Positions 27,164-36,515 of a stretch of 64,000 nt of DNA are shown here, piece by piece. The notes below the pieces were generated by a model, which had not been told where the DNA came from, searched no databases, and worked only from the letters and a program-made list of their open reading frames with translations. Source of the DNA: Gillisia xinjiangensis. Lineage in GTDB: Bacteria; Bacteroidota; Bacteroidia; Flavobacteriales; Flavobacteriaceae. Each line of letters begins with the position of its first letter. Positions within the stretch are counted from its first letter, which is position 1. A program made the translations under genes and the position numbers. Location: NCBI RefSeq assembly GCF_046298265.1, contig NZ_JBKAHK010000002.1, forward strand, positions 845,549-909,548. Direction: 5' to 3'.

Positions 27164-28414
27164 ATGAAAAAACTTTTATTTCTAACGGTATTTACGTTAG
27201 CTGCTGCGGTGACTTACGCCGGAGGGTATCGGGTGAGTTTACAGGGTCAACGCGCTTTGGGTATGGGACATACCGGTGTTGCCGTGGTGAACAGTGCCGA
27301 ATTGGGCTTTTTTAACCCATCTGGGTTGGTTTATCTTGAAAACAAATTAAATATATCGGCCGGGGTAAGTGCTGTATTTTCTGATGTAGTATGGCAAAAT
27401 GATGAATTTGGCCAAATGGCCAGAACAGATAGCGCTGTAGGAACTCCATTCTATTTATACGCCTCCTATAAAGTTGCCGACTGGTTAGCACTGGGATTAA
27501 GCGCTTATACTCCTTACGGAAGTTCTGTAGCCTGGGAAGACGATTGGGCCGGATCGCATTTGGTGAACAACATAGAATTACAGGCCATTTATGTACAAGC
27601 CCTTGCTTCAATTAAGCTTTCAAAATATTTAAGCGTAGGTGGAGGGCCAATTTACGTAAACGGAAGCGTTAACTTTAACAGGAACTTAAACCGAACTTTA
27701 ACCGATATTGAAGGAAACAGAAGTAATGTTACCGTAGATGCAAGTGGAGTCGCTGCCTGGGGATGGTCTGCATCTGCAATGTTTACTCCAACCGAGAAAC
27801 TACGGGTTGGATTCAATTATCGTTCAGAAATTATAATTGAGGCCGAAGATGGGGGTGCAACCTTTAGCAACATTCCTAATTCTCCTTTAACTCCTTTTAC
27901 AAATACAAAATTTGATGCTTCCCTGCCGCTGCCGGCAGAATTAACCGTTGGTCTTTCTTATCAGTTCCTTGATAAATGGTTGTTTGCATTTGATTATAAC
28001 CAAACTTTATGGAGCGTTTACGAATCCTTGGATCTGGATTTTGAAAACCCAAGTATTCCCGATTCTGAAAATGCCAGAAACTACCAAAGCTCTTCTGTTT
28101 ACAGATTTGGTTTGCAATTTGACGCTACCGACAGGTTTACCCTTAGAGGTGGTTACTACTTTGATGAGTCTCCGGTTCAGGCTGGATACTTCGCGCCGGA
28201 AACCCCGCGAAATGATTCCAATAATTTTACAGGAGGACTTTCTTTTAACGTAAATGACCGTTTTGCTATTGATGCAGCAGTTCTTTATTCAAGATTTGAT
28301 GAAATAGATGCTTCCTATGATTTTTACTTTGAGAATGGGCAAGCTGCTCCTTTTGAAGGGACCTATAAAAATAGTGCAATTACTCTGGGCTTAGGAGTTA
28401 CTTATAAATTATAA
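27164..28414 (+). CDS. OmpP1/FadL family outer membrane transporter
   Basis: 416 residues with a signal peptide (cleavage after VTYAGG-like region, near residue 20), then GYRVSLQGQRALGMGHTGVA, the N-terminal hatch pattern of FadL/TodX proteins that contains the NPSGLVYLENK element. The rest is a long beta-barrel ending in a typical alternating strand (ITLGLGVTYKL). Family members pass long-chain fatty acids or other hydrophobic compounds across the outer membrane. A lipase-like lipoprotein gene follows, which would fit lipid uptake. Confidence 0.9.
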   Translation: MKKLLFLTVFTLAAAVTYAGGYRVSLQGQRALGMGHTGVAVVNSAELGFFNPSGLVYLENKLNISAGVSAVFSDVVWQNDEFGQMARTDSAVGTPFYLYASYKVADWLALGLSAYTPYGSSVAWEDDWAGSHLVNNIELQAIYVQALASIKLSKYLSVGGGPIYVNGSVNFNRNLNRTLTDIEGNRSNVTVDASGVAAWGWSASAMFTPTEKLRVGFNYRSEIIIEAEDGGATFSNIPNSPLTPFTNTKFDASLPLPAELTVGLSYQFLDKWLFAFDYNQTLWSVYESLDLDFENPSIPDSENARNYQSSSVYRFGLQFDATDRFTLRGGYYFDESPVQAGYFAPETPRNDSNNFTGGLSFNVNDRFAIDAAVLYSRFDEIDASYDFYFENGQAAPFEGTYKNSAITLGLGVTYKL

Positions 28415-28522
28415 TTTTAAGAAGTTGAGACACATGAAACATCCATAGCGGCAAGTCGATCCACAGCTGGATAATTATTATGGATGTTATATATGACCGA
28501 TAAAAAACAATAAAATAAACAG

Positions 28523-30091
28523 ATGAAAAACTATATAAAATTTTTACCGTTTTTGGCAATGGGCTTTTTATCCTGTGAGCCGGAGTTAGACAATCCAATA
28601 GACCAGGCTGGTTTTTATACCGCTGGGGAAGCAGATTTTTCAAATTATGTAGCACTTGGAAATTCGCTTACCTCGGGTTATGCCGATGGAGCGCTTTATA
28701 TTACTGGACAGGAAAATTCCTTTCCTAATATTATGGCGCAACAATTTGCCAAGGTGCAGGTTACCAATGGTTTTACCCAGCCTTTAATGGCCGATAATGC
28801 CGGAGGACTTCTTATGGGAGGAAATCAAATACCTGGTTTTAATAATAGAAGAGTGCTGGCGGTTGGTGCAAGTGGTCCATCTCCACGAATTTATACAGGA
28901 ATGGCACCAACTACCGATATCACTAACGTACTGTCTGGTCCTTTTAATAATATGGGTGCTCCGGGAGCAAAAAGTTATCATTTAGTAGCCCCTGGCTATG
29001 GAAATATAGCGGGTGTTCCTATAGGAACTGCAAATCCATATTTTGTGCGTTTTGCCTCTTCTCCCCAAGCAACTATTATTGGGGATGCCCTGGCTCAAAA
29101 TCCAACTTTTTTCTCTCTTTGGATTGGAAATAATGATGTTTTAGGATATGCTACCAATGGAGGGGCAGGAGAAGACCAAACCGGAAATTTCGATCCAAGT
29201 ACATATGGTGCCAATGATATTACAGATCCTAATGTGTTTGCATCTGTTTATTCTCAAATGGTGACCGGCTTAACAGCCAATGGGGCCGGCGGAGTGCTAA
29301 TGAATATTCCGGATGTAACTTCTGTGCCTTACTTTACCACTATTCCAAACAATGCGCTTGCGCTTGATGCCGCAACAGCAGCCAGTCTAACGGGATTTTT
29401 CCGGGCTGTAGCCGGAATATTCGCCCAGGGTGCAATTCAACAGGGAGCTTCGCCTGAACAGGCTCAAGCCTTAGCAGCACAGTACGCTATAACCTTTAAT
29501 GCTGGTCCAAACCGCTTTTTAATAGACGTTCCCGTGTCTCAAATGAATCCACTTGGATTCAGGCAAATGACAGAAGAGGAATTGTTGGTTTTAACAATAG
29601 ATCAACAGGCATTGGGTGAAGGGTATGGTTCAGTGGTTTTAACCCCGGAGGTTATGCAGGTATTAGGGCTTTTACAACAAGGTGGACAACCAACTATGGA
29701 ACAGGCACAGCTTGTACTTAATGCCGTGAGTGGTATTGATGATAAAGATGTATTAGATAAGGAAGAAATTGAAAATATTGCTGTTGCTACCGCAGCCTAT
29801 AATACAACAATTAAAGGTCTGGCTCAGGCTAACGGATTAGCCTTTGTTGATATAAAGGCTTTGCTTAACCAACTTGCAAATGGTGGAGTTGCTTTTGATT
29901 CAGGTACACTTACCTCCACGTTTGTAACCGGTGGTGCTTTTTCTTTAGATGGAGTTCATCCTACTCCACGTGGATATGCTGCAATAGCCAATGAAATAAT
30001 GGAAAGTATTAATATAACCTATGGCTCAACTGTTCCTATGGTGAATGTTGGAAATTACAATACAGTTACTTTAAGCAATGATGTTCAATAG
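28523..30091 (+). CDS. SGNH/GDSL-like lipoprotein
   Basis: 522 residues. The signal peptide ends in a lipobox with Cys18 (GFLSCEPE). Block I reads VALGNSLTSGYADG (Ser48 as nucleophile, GNS instead of GDS), block III is WIGNNDVLGY near 207, and block V is DGVHPTPRGYA near 487-497, which supplies the Asp-His pair. The middle holds a 150-residue insertion rich in Gln and Ala. It lies 108 nt after the FadL-type gene. Esterase or lipase activity at the cell surface is inferred from the intact SGNH residues. Confidence 0.87.
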   Translation: MKNYIKFLPFLAMGFLSCEPELDNPIDQAGFYTAGEADFSNYVALGNSLTSGYADGALYITGQENSFPNIMAQQFAKVQVTNGFTQPLMADNAGGLLMGGNQIPGFNNRRVLAVGASGPSPRIYTGMAPTTDITNVLSGPFNNMGAPGAKSYHLVAPGYGNIAGVPIGTANPYFVRFASSPQATIIGDALAQNPTFFSLWIGNNDVLGYATNGGAGEDQTGNFDPSTYGANDITDPNVFASVYSQMVTGLTANGAGGVLMNIPDVTSVPYFTTIPNNALALDAATAASLTGFFRAVAGIFAQGAIQQGASPEQAQALAAQYAITFNAGPNRFLIDVPVSQMNPLGFRQMTEEELLVLTIDQQALGEGYGSVVLTPEVMQVLGLLQQGGQPTMEQAQLVLNAVSGIDDKDVLDKEEIENIAVATAAYNTTIKGLAQANGLAFVDIKALLNQLANGGVAFDSGTLTSTFVTGGAFSLDGVHPTPRGYAAIANEIMESINITYGSTVPMVNVGNYNTVTLSNDVQ

Positions 30092-30142
30092 CCTTTCTGC
30101 TGGAAAGTTTTAAATGTATTAATTAAATCACAAAATGTAAAG

Positions 30143-30169
30143 CGCCGGAAATTCTCCGGCGTTTTTTTT
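30143..30169 (+). terminator. terminator after the SGNH lipoprotein gene
   Basis: CGCCGGA pairs with TCCGGCG around a 5-base loop and is followed by eight T residues. It lies 52 bases after the stop codon. Confidence 0.9.
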
Positions 30170-30202
30170 GCATTTTTGTTAAAATAACCAAACCAACTTA
30201 AA

Positions 30203-30544
30203 ATGAGCTTCATTATCCGAATTCTATTAACCGCTGTGGCGGTATTTTTATTGGCAGAATTTCTGCCCGGTGTTTCTGTAGCCGAATATGTAACCGCTAT
30301 TATTGTGGCACTTGTTCTTGCAGTTTTAAACCTGATTGTAAAACCAATTTTGGTATTGCTTACGCTCCCGGTTACTATTTTAACTTTGGGGCTTTTCCTG
30401 CTTATTATCAATGCTGTTATTATTTTACTGGCAGATGCTTTTATTTCCGGTTTTGGAGTAGATGGATTCTGGATCGCTTTGCTGTTTAGCCTTTTGCTCT
30501 CCATTTTTCAATCTATCCTGTTTTCTTTATTGGGATCAGATTAG
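30203..30544 (+). CDS. phage-holin-4-like small membrane protein
   Basis: 113 residues with four predicted membrane helices, typical of the family named 'phage holin family protein' (Phage_holin_4_2, the YvlD group): SFIIRILLTAVAVFLLAEFL, NLIVKPILVLLTLPVTILTL and a last helix ending at SLLGSD. Despite the name there are no phage genes nearby, and most members are ordinary chromosomal proteins of unknown function. An antisense frame over the same bases is a shadow. Confidence 0.83.
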   Translation: MSFIIRILLTAVAVFLLAEFLPGVSVAEYVTAIIVALVLAVLNLIVKPILVLLTLPVTILTLGLFLLIINAVIILLADAFISGFGVDGFWIALLFSLLLSIFQSILFSLLGSD

Positions 30545-30573
30545 AAGCCTGCTGAAATTCAGTGTTTTGATAC

Positions 30574-30604
30574 TTTGTAAAAAGGCGAAAATTGTGTACT
30601 TTTG
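30574..30604 (+). promoter_or_regulatory. promoter of tig (Bacteroidota type)
   Basis: TTTG at 30574-30577 and TACTTTTG at 30597-30604 match the -33 and -7 consensus with exactly 19 bases between them. The tig start codon is 27 bases downstream. Confidence 0.8.
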
Positions 30605-30630
30605 CACACCAATTTTTATAACAAGTTAAG

Positions 30631-31953
30631 ATGAATATTACCAGAGAGAATATTGATGAATTGAATGCGGTAGTTAAAGTAGATATCGCAAAGGAAGACT
30701 ATAGCCAAAAAGTTGATAAAATCTTAAAGGATTATCGGAAAAATGCCAATATCCCTGGTTTTAGAAAAGGCCATGTTCCTATGGGGATTGTTAAAAAGCA
30801 ATACGGTAAAGCCGTTTTGGTAGATGAAGTGAACAAAATGTTGCAGGATGCCCTTAATAAATATTTAACCGAAGAAAAACTGGATGTTCTTGGAAATCCA
30901 CTTCCTAAAGAACAGGAAAATTTTGACTGGGATCAGGATAATTATAGCTTCGAATTTGAGTTGGGACTTTCTCCCCAGTTTGAAGTTGATTTTGAGACCA
31001 AAAAGCCTATCACACACTACAAAATTGTAGCCGGTGAAGAAATGATCCAGAATCAAATCAAGCATCTTCAAAAGCAATACGGGAAACTTATCTCTAAAAA
31101 TGTTGTTGAAGAGGGAGATGTTGTTGCAGGAACTTTTAAAAATGAAGAAGAAGGTATAGATAGCGCAATCTCGCTTCCTTTGGAAAAACTGAAAGGGAAA
31201 AAAAATCTGAATAAATTTGTTGGAGCGAAAGTAGGAGATACCATCAGCCTGAAAACAAAAGGTCTTTTTGAAGATGATCATCAGTTGATAGAATTTCTTA
31301 AAATTGATCACGATAATGCGCACGATCTTGATATCGATGTGGATTTCACTATTTCTGAGATCAACAAACAGGAATTGGCTGAATTGAATCAGGAGTTTTT
31401 CGATAAACTTTTCGGAAAAGATGAAGTGAAGTCGGAAGACGAACTTAAAGAAAAGATCAAAGAAGATGCGGCAAAGCAATTCACACAGCAAAGTGATCAG
31501 CAATTGTTGAATGATGTTACAGAATCTCTTATCGAAAATAATACATTTGAACTTCCGAAAGCATTCCTTCAGAAATGGATACAAACCGTAGGTGAAAAAC
31601 CTTTAACCGTGGATGAAGCTAAGGAAGAATATGATAAAAGTGAACAAGGTTTGCGTTTTCAGCTAATTGAAGGAAAACTGATTCAGGATAATGATCTTCA
31701 GGTGAAATTTGAAGATCTTAAGGCGTTTGCAACTGCAAGAATAAAAGAGCAAATGGCACAGTTTGGCCAGATGGATCCTTCAGAAAAAGAACTGGATGAT
31801 ATTGCAGCCAGAGTGCTTTCAAATCAGGAAGAAGTAAAGCGATTATCAGAGCAATTGCTCAACGAAAAACTGCTTGCTTTTTACAAGGAAAACATTAAAA
31901 TGAAAGAAAAAGAAGTGACTTATGATGACTTTGTTAAAGAGATTTACAAATAG
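30631..31953 (+). CDS. tig: trigger factor (ribosome-associated chaperone)
   Basis: 440 residues, the normal length. The N-terminal ribosome-binding domain contains the GFRKGHVPMGIVKKQYG region (ribosome-binding signature FRxGxxP), followed by a PPIase-like middle domain and a helical C-terminal chaperone domain. It receives nascent chains at the ribosome exit. It comes first in a tig-clpP-clpX series, the usual bacterial order. A weak hairpin between tig and clpP may reduce read-through. Confidence 0.95.
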   Translation: MNITRENIDELNAVVKVDIAKEDYSQKVDKILKDYRKNANIPGFRKGHVPMGIVKKQYGKAVLVDEVNKMLQDALNKYLTEEKLDVLGNPLPKEQENFDWDQDNYSFEFELGLSPQFEVDFETKKPITHYKIVAGEEMIQNQIKHLQKQYGKLISKNVVEEGDVVAGTFKNEEEGIDSAISLPLEKLKGKKNLNKFVGAKVGDTISLKTKGLFEDDHQLIEFLKIDHDNAHDLDIDVDFTISEINKQELAELNQEFFDKLFGKDEVKSEDELKEKIKEDAAKQFTQQSDQQLLNDVTESLIENNTFELPKAFLQKWIQTVGEKPLTVDEAKEEYDKSEQGLRFQLIEGKLIQDNDLQVKFEDLKAFATARIKEQMAQFGQMDPSEKELDDIAARVLSNQEEVKRLSEQLLNEKLLAFYKENIKMKEKEVTYDDFVKEIYK

Positions 31954-31980
31954 TCTTTCTTGATTTTTATACATATCTTT

Positions 31981-32010
31981 AAGGCGTTAAACCAATTGGG
32001 ATAACGCCTT
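31981..32010 (+). terminator. hairpin between tig and clpP (possible attenuating terminator)
   Basis: AAGGCGTTA pairs with TAACGCCTT across a 12-base loop. The following tract is only moderately T-rich, so it may end some transcripts or act as an RNA-processing or stability hairpin. Confidence 0.6.
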
Positions 32011-32039
32011 ATTTACTTAAAAAAAGAATATATACAGCT

Positions 32040-32720
32040 ATGGATTACGGAAAAGAATTCGAAAAATTTGCCATCAAGGATAGAGGCATAAATAGCAATT
32101 ATTACGAAAAAATAATCAGTAGTGTTACCCCTCCAATGGGGATGACACCCAACATTATTGAAGAGCGACAAATGAATGCTGTTGCAATGGATGTTTTTTC
32201 ACGTTTGATGATGGACAGAATCATCTTTTTAGGAACACAAATTAACGATCAAATCGCAAATATAATTCAGGCGCAATTGTTGTTTCTTGAAAGCACAGAT
32301 GCTTCCAAGGATATTCAAATTTACATCAATTCCCCAGGTGGAGGTGTGTATGCTGGAATGGGTATCTATGACACCATGCAGTTTATCAAGCCCGATGTTG
32401 CTACAATTTGCACAGGAATGGCAGCATCTATGGGTGCAGTACTGCTTTGTGCAGGTGCAAAAGGCAAGCGAAGCGGACTTCCGCATGCAAGAGTTATGAT
32501 TCACCAGCCTTTGGGCGGTGCACAGGGTCAGGCGAGTGATATTGAGATCACGGCACGTGAAATTATGACCCTTAAAAAAGAATTGTATGATATAATCTCC
32601 AAACATTCCGGCCAGCCATATGATAAGTTGGTAGAGGACAGTGACAGGGACTTTTGGATGAAGGCAGATAAAGCCAAGGAGTACGGAATGATCGATGAAG
32701 TTTTAACAAGAGATAAATAA
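32040..32720 (+). CDS. clpP: ATP-dependent Clp protease proteolytic subunit
   Basis: 226 residues. The catalytic triad is visible: Ser130 (GMAASMGAVLL), His155 (RVMIHQPLGG) and Asp204 (DSDRDFWM). The N-terminal ~30 residues before the conserved core look like the usual propeptide. ClpP forms the tetradecameric peptidase chamber served by ClpX, whose gene follows 70 bases downstream. Confidence 0.96.
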   Translation: MDYGKEFEKFAIKDRGINSNYYEKIISSVTPPMGMTPNIIEERQMNAVAMDVFSRLMMDRIIFLGTQINDQIANIIQAQLLFLESTDASKDIQIYINSPGGGVYAGMGIYDTMQFIKPDVATICTGMAASMGAVLLCAGAKGKRSGLPHARVMIHQPLGGAQGQASDIEITAREIMTLKKELYDIISKHSGQPYDKLVEDSDRDFWMKADKAKEYGMIDEVLTRDK

Positions 32721-32790
32721 ATTATTTTTGTTTTTCTGCGGAATTATTTTAATTCCATAGCAGAAGAATTGAAAATTGAAAGGATAACCA

Positions 32791-34023
<1,233 letters not shown>

Positions 34024-34050
34024 AAGGAGTTATTTATAAGTACTGGCAAA

Positions 34051-34076
34051 GCCATCCTATCCGGGATGGTTTTTTG
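34051..34076 (+). terminator. terminator after clpX
   Basis: CCATCC pairs with GGATGG around a 6-base loop, followed by six T residues. It lies about 30 bases after the clpX stop. Confidence 0.8.
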
Positions 34077-34091
34077 CTTTTAAAAGGATTT

Positions 34092-35570
34092 TTATTTTGA
34101 AATAAGAAATCCATCCGGGATAATTTTTGGGTTAAAATCCCAAATTAGCGGTAAAAGGAAGTACACTGCCAATGTTATTAGAACAATAGATAGCAGGTTC
34201 ATCCATATTCCGGATCTTATCATATCGGGGATTCGGAGATGCCCAGATCCAAAAACAACTGCATTGGGCGGAGTTGCAACCGGCAGCATAAAGGCACATG
34301 AAGCGGCAAGGGTAGCGCTTATCATCAACATAAAAGGATGAACTTCAAGAGCCAGGGCCATGGTGGCCAGTATAGGTAATAACATAGCCGTTGTTGCCAG
34401 ATTGGAAGTGACTTCGGTTAAAAAATTTACAGCGATCACCAGGATTAAAATTATCACAAAAAGGGGTAAATTTTCAAGGTTTACCAGTTGCTCCCCAATC
34501 CAGACGGCAAGACCGCTATCCCCAAAGGCCTTCGCAAGAGCCATTCCACCCCCAAACAAAAGGATTATTCCCCAGGGAATTTGTACGGCTTCTTCCCAGT
34601 TTATCAATCGGTCTCCATTGATTCCCGCCGGAATTATAAACAAACAAATCGCCGCTATAATTGCAATTATGGTATCGTCTAAAAATGGAAAGAATGGCTG
34701 AAGTAAAAATGACCTGCTTATCCAGCAAAAGGCTGTCAATCCAAAAACAATCAGTACCCGTTTTTCCTGTTTGCTGATTTTCCCTAAATCTTTTAAATGA
34801 CGGTTGATCTCCTCTTCTCCTCCGGGGAATTGCTGTTGTTCAAATTTAAAAGCAATTCCGGTAAGATATTTCCAGCAAATGATTAGAAGGACTATTGAAA
34901 TAGGCAATCCTAAAATGATCCATGCTGTAAAACTGATCTCAATTCCATATATTTCTTCTACAATTCCTGCAAATACAAGGTTTGGGGGAGTTCCAATTAG
35001 GGTAGCAATTCCTCCAATGGATGCGCTGTAGGCAATTGCCAGCATGAGCGCTTTTCCGAAGAGTGCATTTTCATCCTTTTTTGTATCGGGATTGTTTTGC
35101 AGCTGACTAATAATTGCAGTTCCTATAGGCAACATCATCACAGAAGTTGCAGTATTGGAGATCCACATAGACAGAAATGCGGTTGCTGCCATAAATCCTA
35201 AAATGATCATTTTTATATCACTTCCTATAAAATTTATTATGGAAAGGGCAATACGTTTATGGAGATTCCATTTTTCTATAGCCACAGCCAGCATAAAACC
35301 ACCCAGGTATAAAAAGACATATTTATGACCGAAGGCAGCCGTAGTGGTTTCAATGCTTAATGCACCTGTAAGAGGAAATAAGATTATTGGCAGCAAGGCA
35401 GTAATGGCAATAGGAACTACTTCGGTAACCCACCAGAGTGCCATCCAGAGGGTAACACAAAGCACATCAAAAGCAGCCTCTGGCATGGAATCCGGTTTGC
35501 CAATGAGTTGCATGATTGTAAATAATAATGGGCCGGCAACCAAAATAAGAGATCTTAAAACATTATTCAT
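34092..35570 (-). CDS. SLC13 (DASS) family anion/dicarboxylate transporter
   Basis: 493 residues from the ATG at 35570; an in-frame TTG 30 bases upstream is less likely. It has about twelve membrane helices and the two hairpin substrate motifs of the DASS fold: a first SNT-type motif (MWISNTATSVMMLPIG) and a second (TEVTSNLATTAMLLPI), plus TPPNAVVFGSG near the C terminus. Family members take up sulfate or C4-dicarboxylates with sodium. The substrate is not predictable from the sequence. It is divergently placed from the SRPBCC gene. Confidence 0.9.
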   Translation of the reverse strand: MNNVLRSLILVAGPLLFTIMQLIGKPDSMPEAAFDVLCVTLWMALWWVTEVVPIAITALLPIILFPLTGALSIETTTAAFGHKYVFLYLGGFMLAVAIEKWNLHKRIALSIINFIGSDIKMIILGFMAATAFLSMWISNTATSVMMLPIGTAIISQLQNNPDTKKDENALFGKALMLAIAYSASIGGIATLIGTPPNLVFAGIVEEIYGIEISFTAWIILGLPISIVLLIICWKYLTGIAFKFEQQQFPGGEEEINRHLKDLGKISKQEKRVLIVFGLTAFCWISRSFLLQPFFPFLDDTIIAIIAAICLFIIPAGINGDRLINWEEAVQIPWGIILLFGGGMALAKAFGDSGLAVWIGEQLVNLENLPLFVIILILVIAVNFLTEVTSNLATTAMLLPILATMALALEVHPFMLMISATLAASCAFMLPVATPPNAVVFGSGHLRIPDMIRSGIWMNLLSIVLITLAVYFLLPLIWDFNPKIIPDGFLISK

Positions 35571-35698
35571 GAAGTTGGAATTAATCAGAACCTCCGGCAA
35601 GATATTAAATTTATTAGTGATGAATCATTGTTAAAAATGGTGTTTGGGCCGGGACATGTTCTATCAAAAAAATATATTAGAGAGTTAAAACTTAAAAT

Positions 35699-36157
35699 AT
35701 GGATCAGTTAGAAATCAAAACAGCAATTCAAATTTCCAAATCAAAAGCTGAGGTCTTTGAAGCCATTACAGATCCTGAAAAAATGTATAATTATTTTATT
35801 TCCGAAAGTACCGGGGAAATGGTAGAGGGGCAATCTGTGACATGGAAATTTCCGGAGTTTGAAGGAGAGGTGCTCATAGAAGTAAAAAGGCTGATTCCCG
35901 ATGAGTTAATCTCTTTTGAATGGGAAGGAGCAAAGGACAAGAAATTATTGGTAAGTATCAGTCTTACCGAAATGCCCGATAAAAGTACCCTGGTAAAGGT
36001 AACCGAAGGAAAGATGGCAAATGACAAAGCAGGGATTCAATGGTTTGGCGGAAATACCGAAGGTTGGGCAAATTTTCTTGCCTGCCTTAAAGCATATATG
36101 GAACACGGAATTAACCTTAGAAAAGGGGCATTTGAATTCAGAGGAGCAGAAATGTAG
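35699..36157 (+). CDS. SRPBCC domain protein (AHSA1-like)
   Basis: 152 residues of the START/Bet v1-like AHSA1 fold: AIQISKSKAEVFEAITDPEKM at the start (about 9-29), VTWKFPEFEGEVLIEVKRL in the middle, and a C-terminal helix after GWANFLACLKAYMEHG. Such proteins bind hydrophobic ligands or act as co-chaperone-like factors. No catalytic residues are evident. It is a single-gene unit between the SLC13 gene and a minus-strand membrane protein. Confidence 0.85.
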   Translation: MDQLEIKTAIQISKSKAEVFEAITDPEKMYNYFISESTGEMVEGQSVTWKFPEFEGEVLIEVKRLIPDELISFEWEGAKDKKLLVSISLTEMPDKSTLVKVTEGKMANDKAGIQWFGGNTEGWANFLACLKAYMEHGINLRKGAFEFRGAEM

Positions 36158-36181
36158 CAAAATGCTTTATACTTATACGAA

Positions 36182-36364
36182 CTATTTTCTGCCAATTAAA
36201 AGATAATAAGCAGGGCCAAAAAACGGTATAAACAGACTCGTTAACATCCACAATATTTTCTTATTTGTATCGGTGTTGCTTCTAAGGATACTAATAGCCG
36301 AGATAAGGAGCAATATAATGCTTAAAAAGATAAACGATTGCCAGATAACGATGTAGATTTCCAT
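36182..36364 (-). CDS. PLDc_N-type small membrane protein
   Basis: 60 residues from the ATG at 36364 (an upstream TTG would add eight). It has two membrane helices and the C-terminal motif SLFIPFFGPAYYLLIGRK, characteristic of the phospholipase D-nuclease N-terminal domain found before cardiolipin synthases. It occurs here alone, without the catalytic domain. The function is unknown. Confidence 0.75.
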   Translation of the reverse strand: MEIYIVIWQSFIFLSIILLLISAISILRSNTDTNKKILWMLTSLFIPFFGPAYYLLIGRK

Positions 36365-36433
36365 ATAATGAATATAGTATTTTACCAATTTAGGATTTTT
36401 ACCTATAAATTGTCAAATTAAATTATTAACATA

Positions 36434-36463
36434 AAAAACCCGCTTCTTTCAAAGCGGGTTTCA
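36434..36463 (-). terminator. terminator after groL
   Basis: AAACCCGCT pairs with AGCGGGTTT. On the minus strand the hairpin runs into a T-rich tract (GGGTTTTTTATG). It lies about 55 bases after the groL stop. Confidence 0.85.
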
Positions 36464-36479
36464 AGTTTATAATTTAAAA

Positions 36480-36512
36480 TCTCAAGTGTCAAGTCTCAAG
36501 TCTCAAATCTAA
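36480..36512. repeat. short tandem repeat of a TCTCAAG-like heptamer
   Basis: Four to five imperfect heptamers of the TCTCAAG/TGTCAAG/TCTCAAA type lie head to tail between groL and its terminator. They fall in the 3' untranslated part of the groL transcript. No function is evident; slippage-prone sequence is the simplest reading. Confidence 0.7.
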
Positions 36513-36515
36513 TCA

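Noticed and set aside
28439..28490. ACATCCAT/ATGGATGT inverted repeat between the FadL-type and SGNH genes
   Set aside because: The arms are only 8 bases and 30 or more bases apart, so a stable terminator or regulatory fold is not supported.
30085..30504. 139-codon minus-strand frame over the small membrane protein
   Set aside because: It spans a terminator and the certain plus-strand gene; composition is Thr/Ser/Lys-rich without motifs.
30203..30544. Prophage holin
   Set aside because: The family name is misleading; there are no phage genes around and it sits between housekeeping genes.
30865..31584. 239-codon open frame on the minus strand within tig
   Set aside because: Antisense to trigger factor and extremely Phe/Ile/Leu-rich, the typical shadow of Lys/Glu/Asp-rich coding on the other strand.
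36480..36512. CRISPR-like array after groL
   Set aside because: The units are 7 bases with no spacers; this is a simple tandem repeat.
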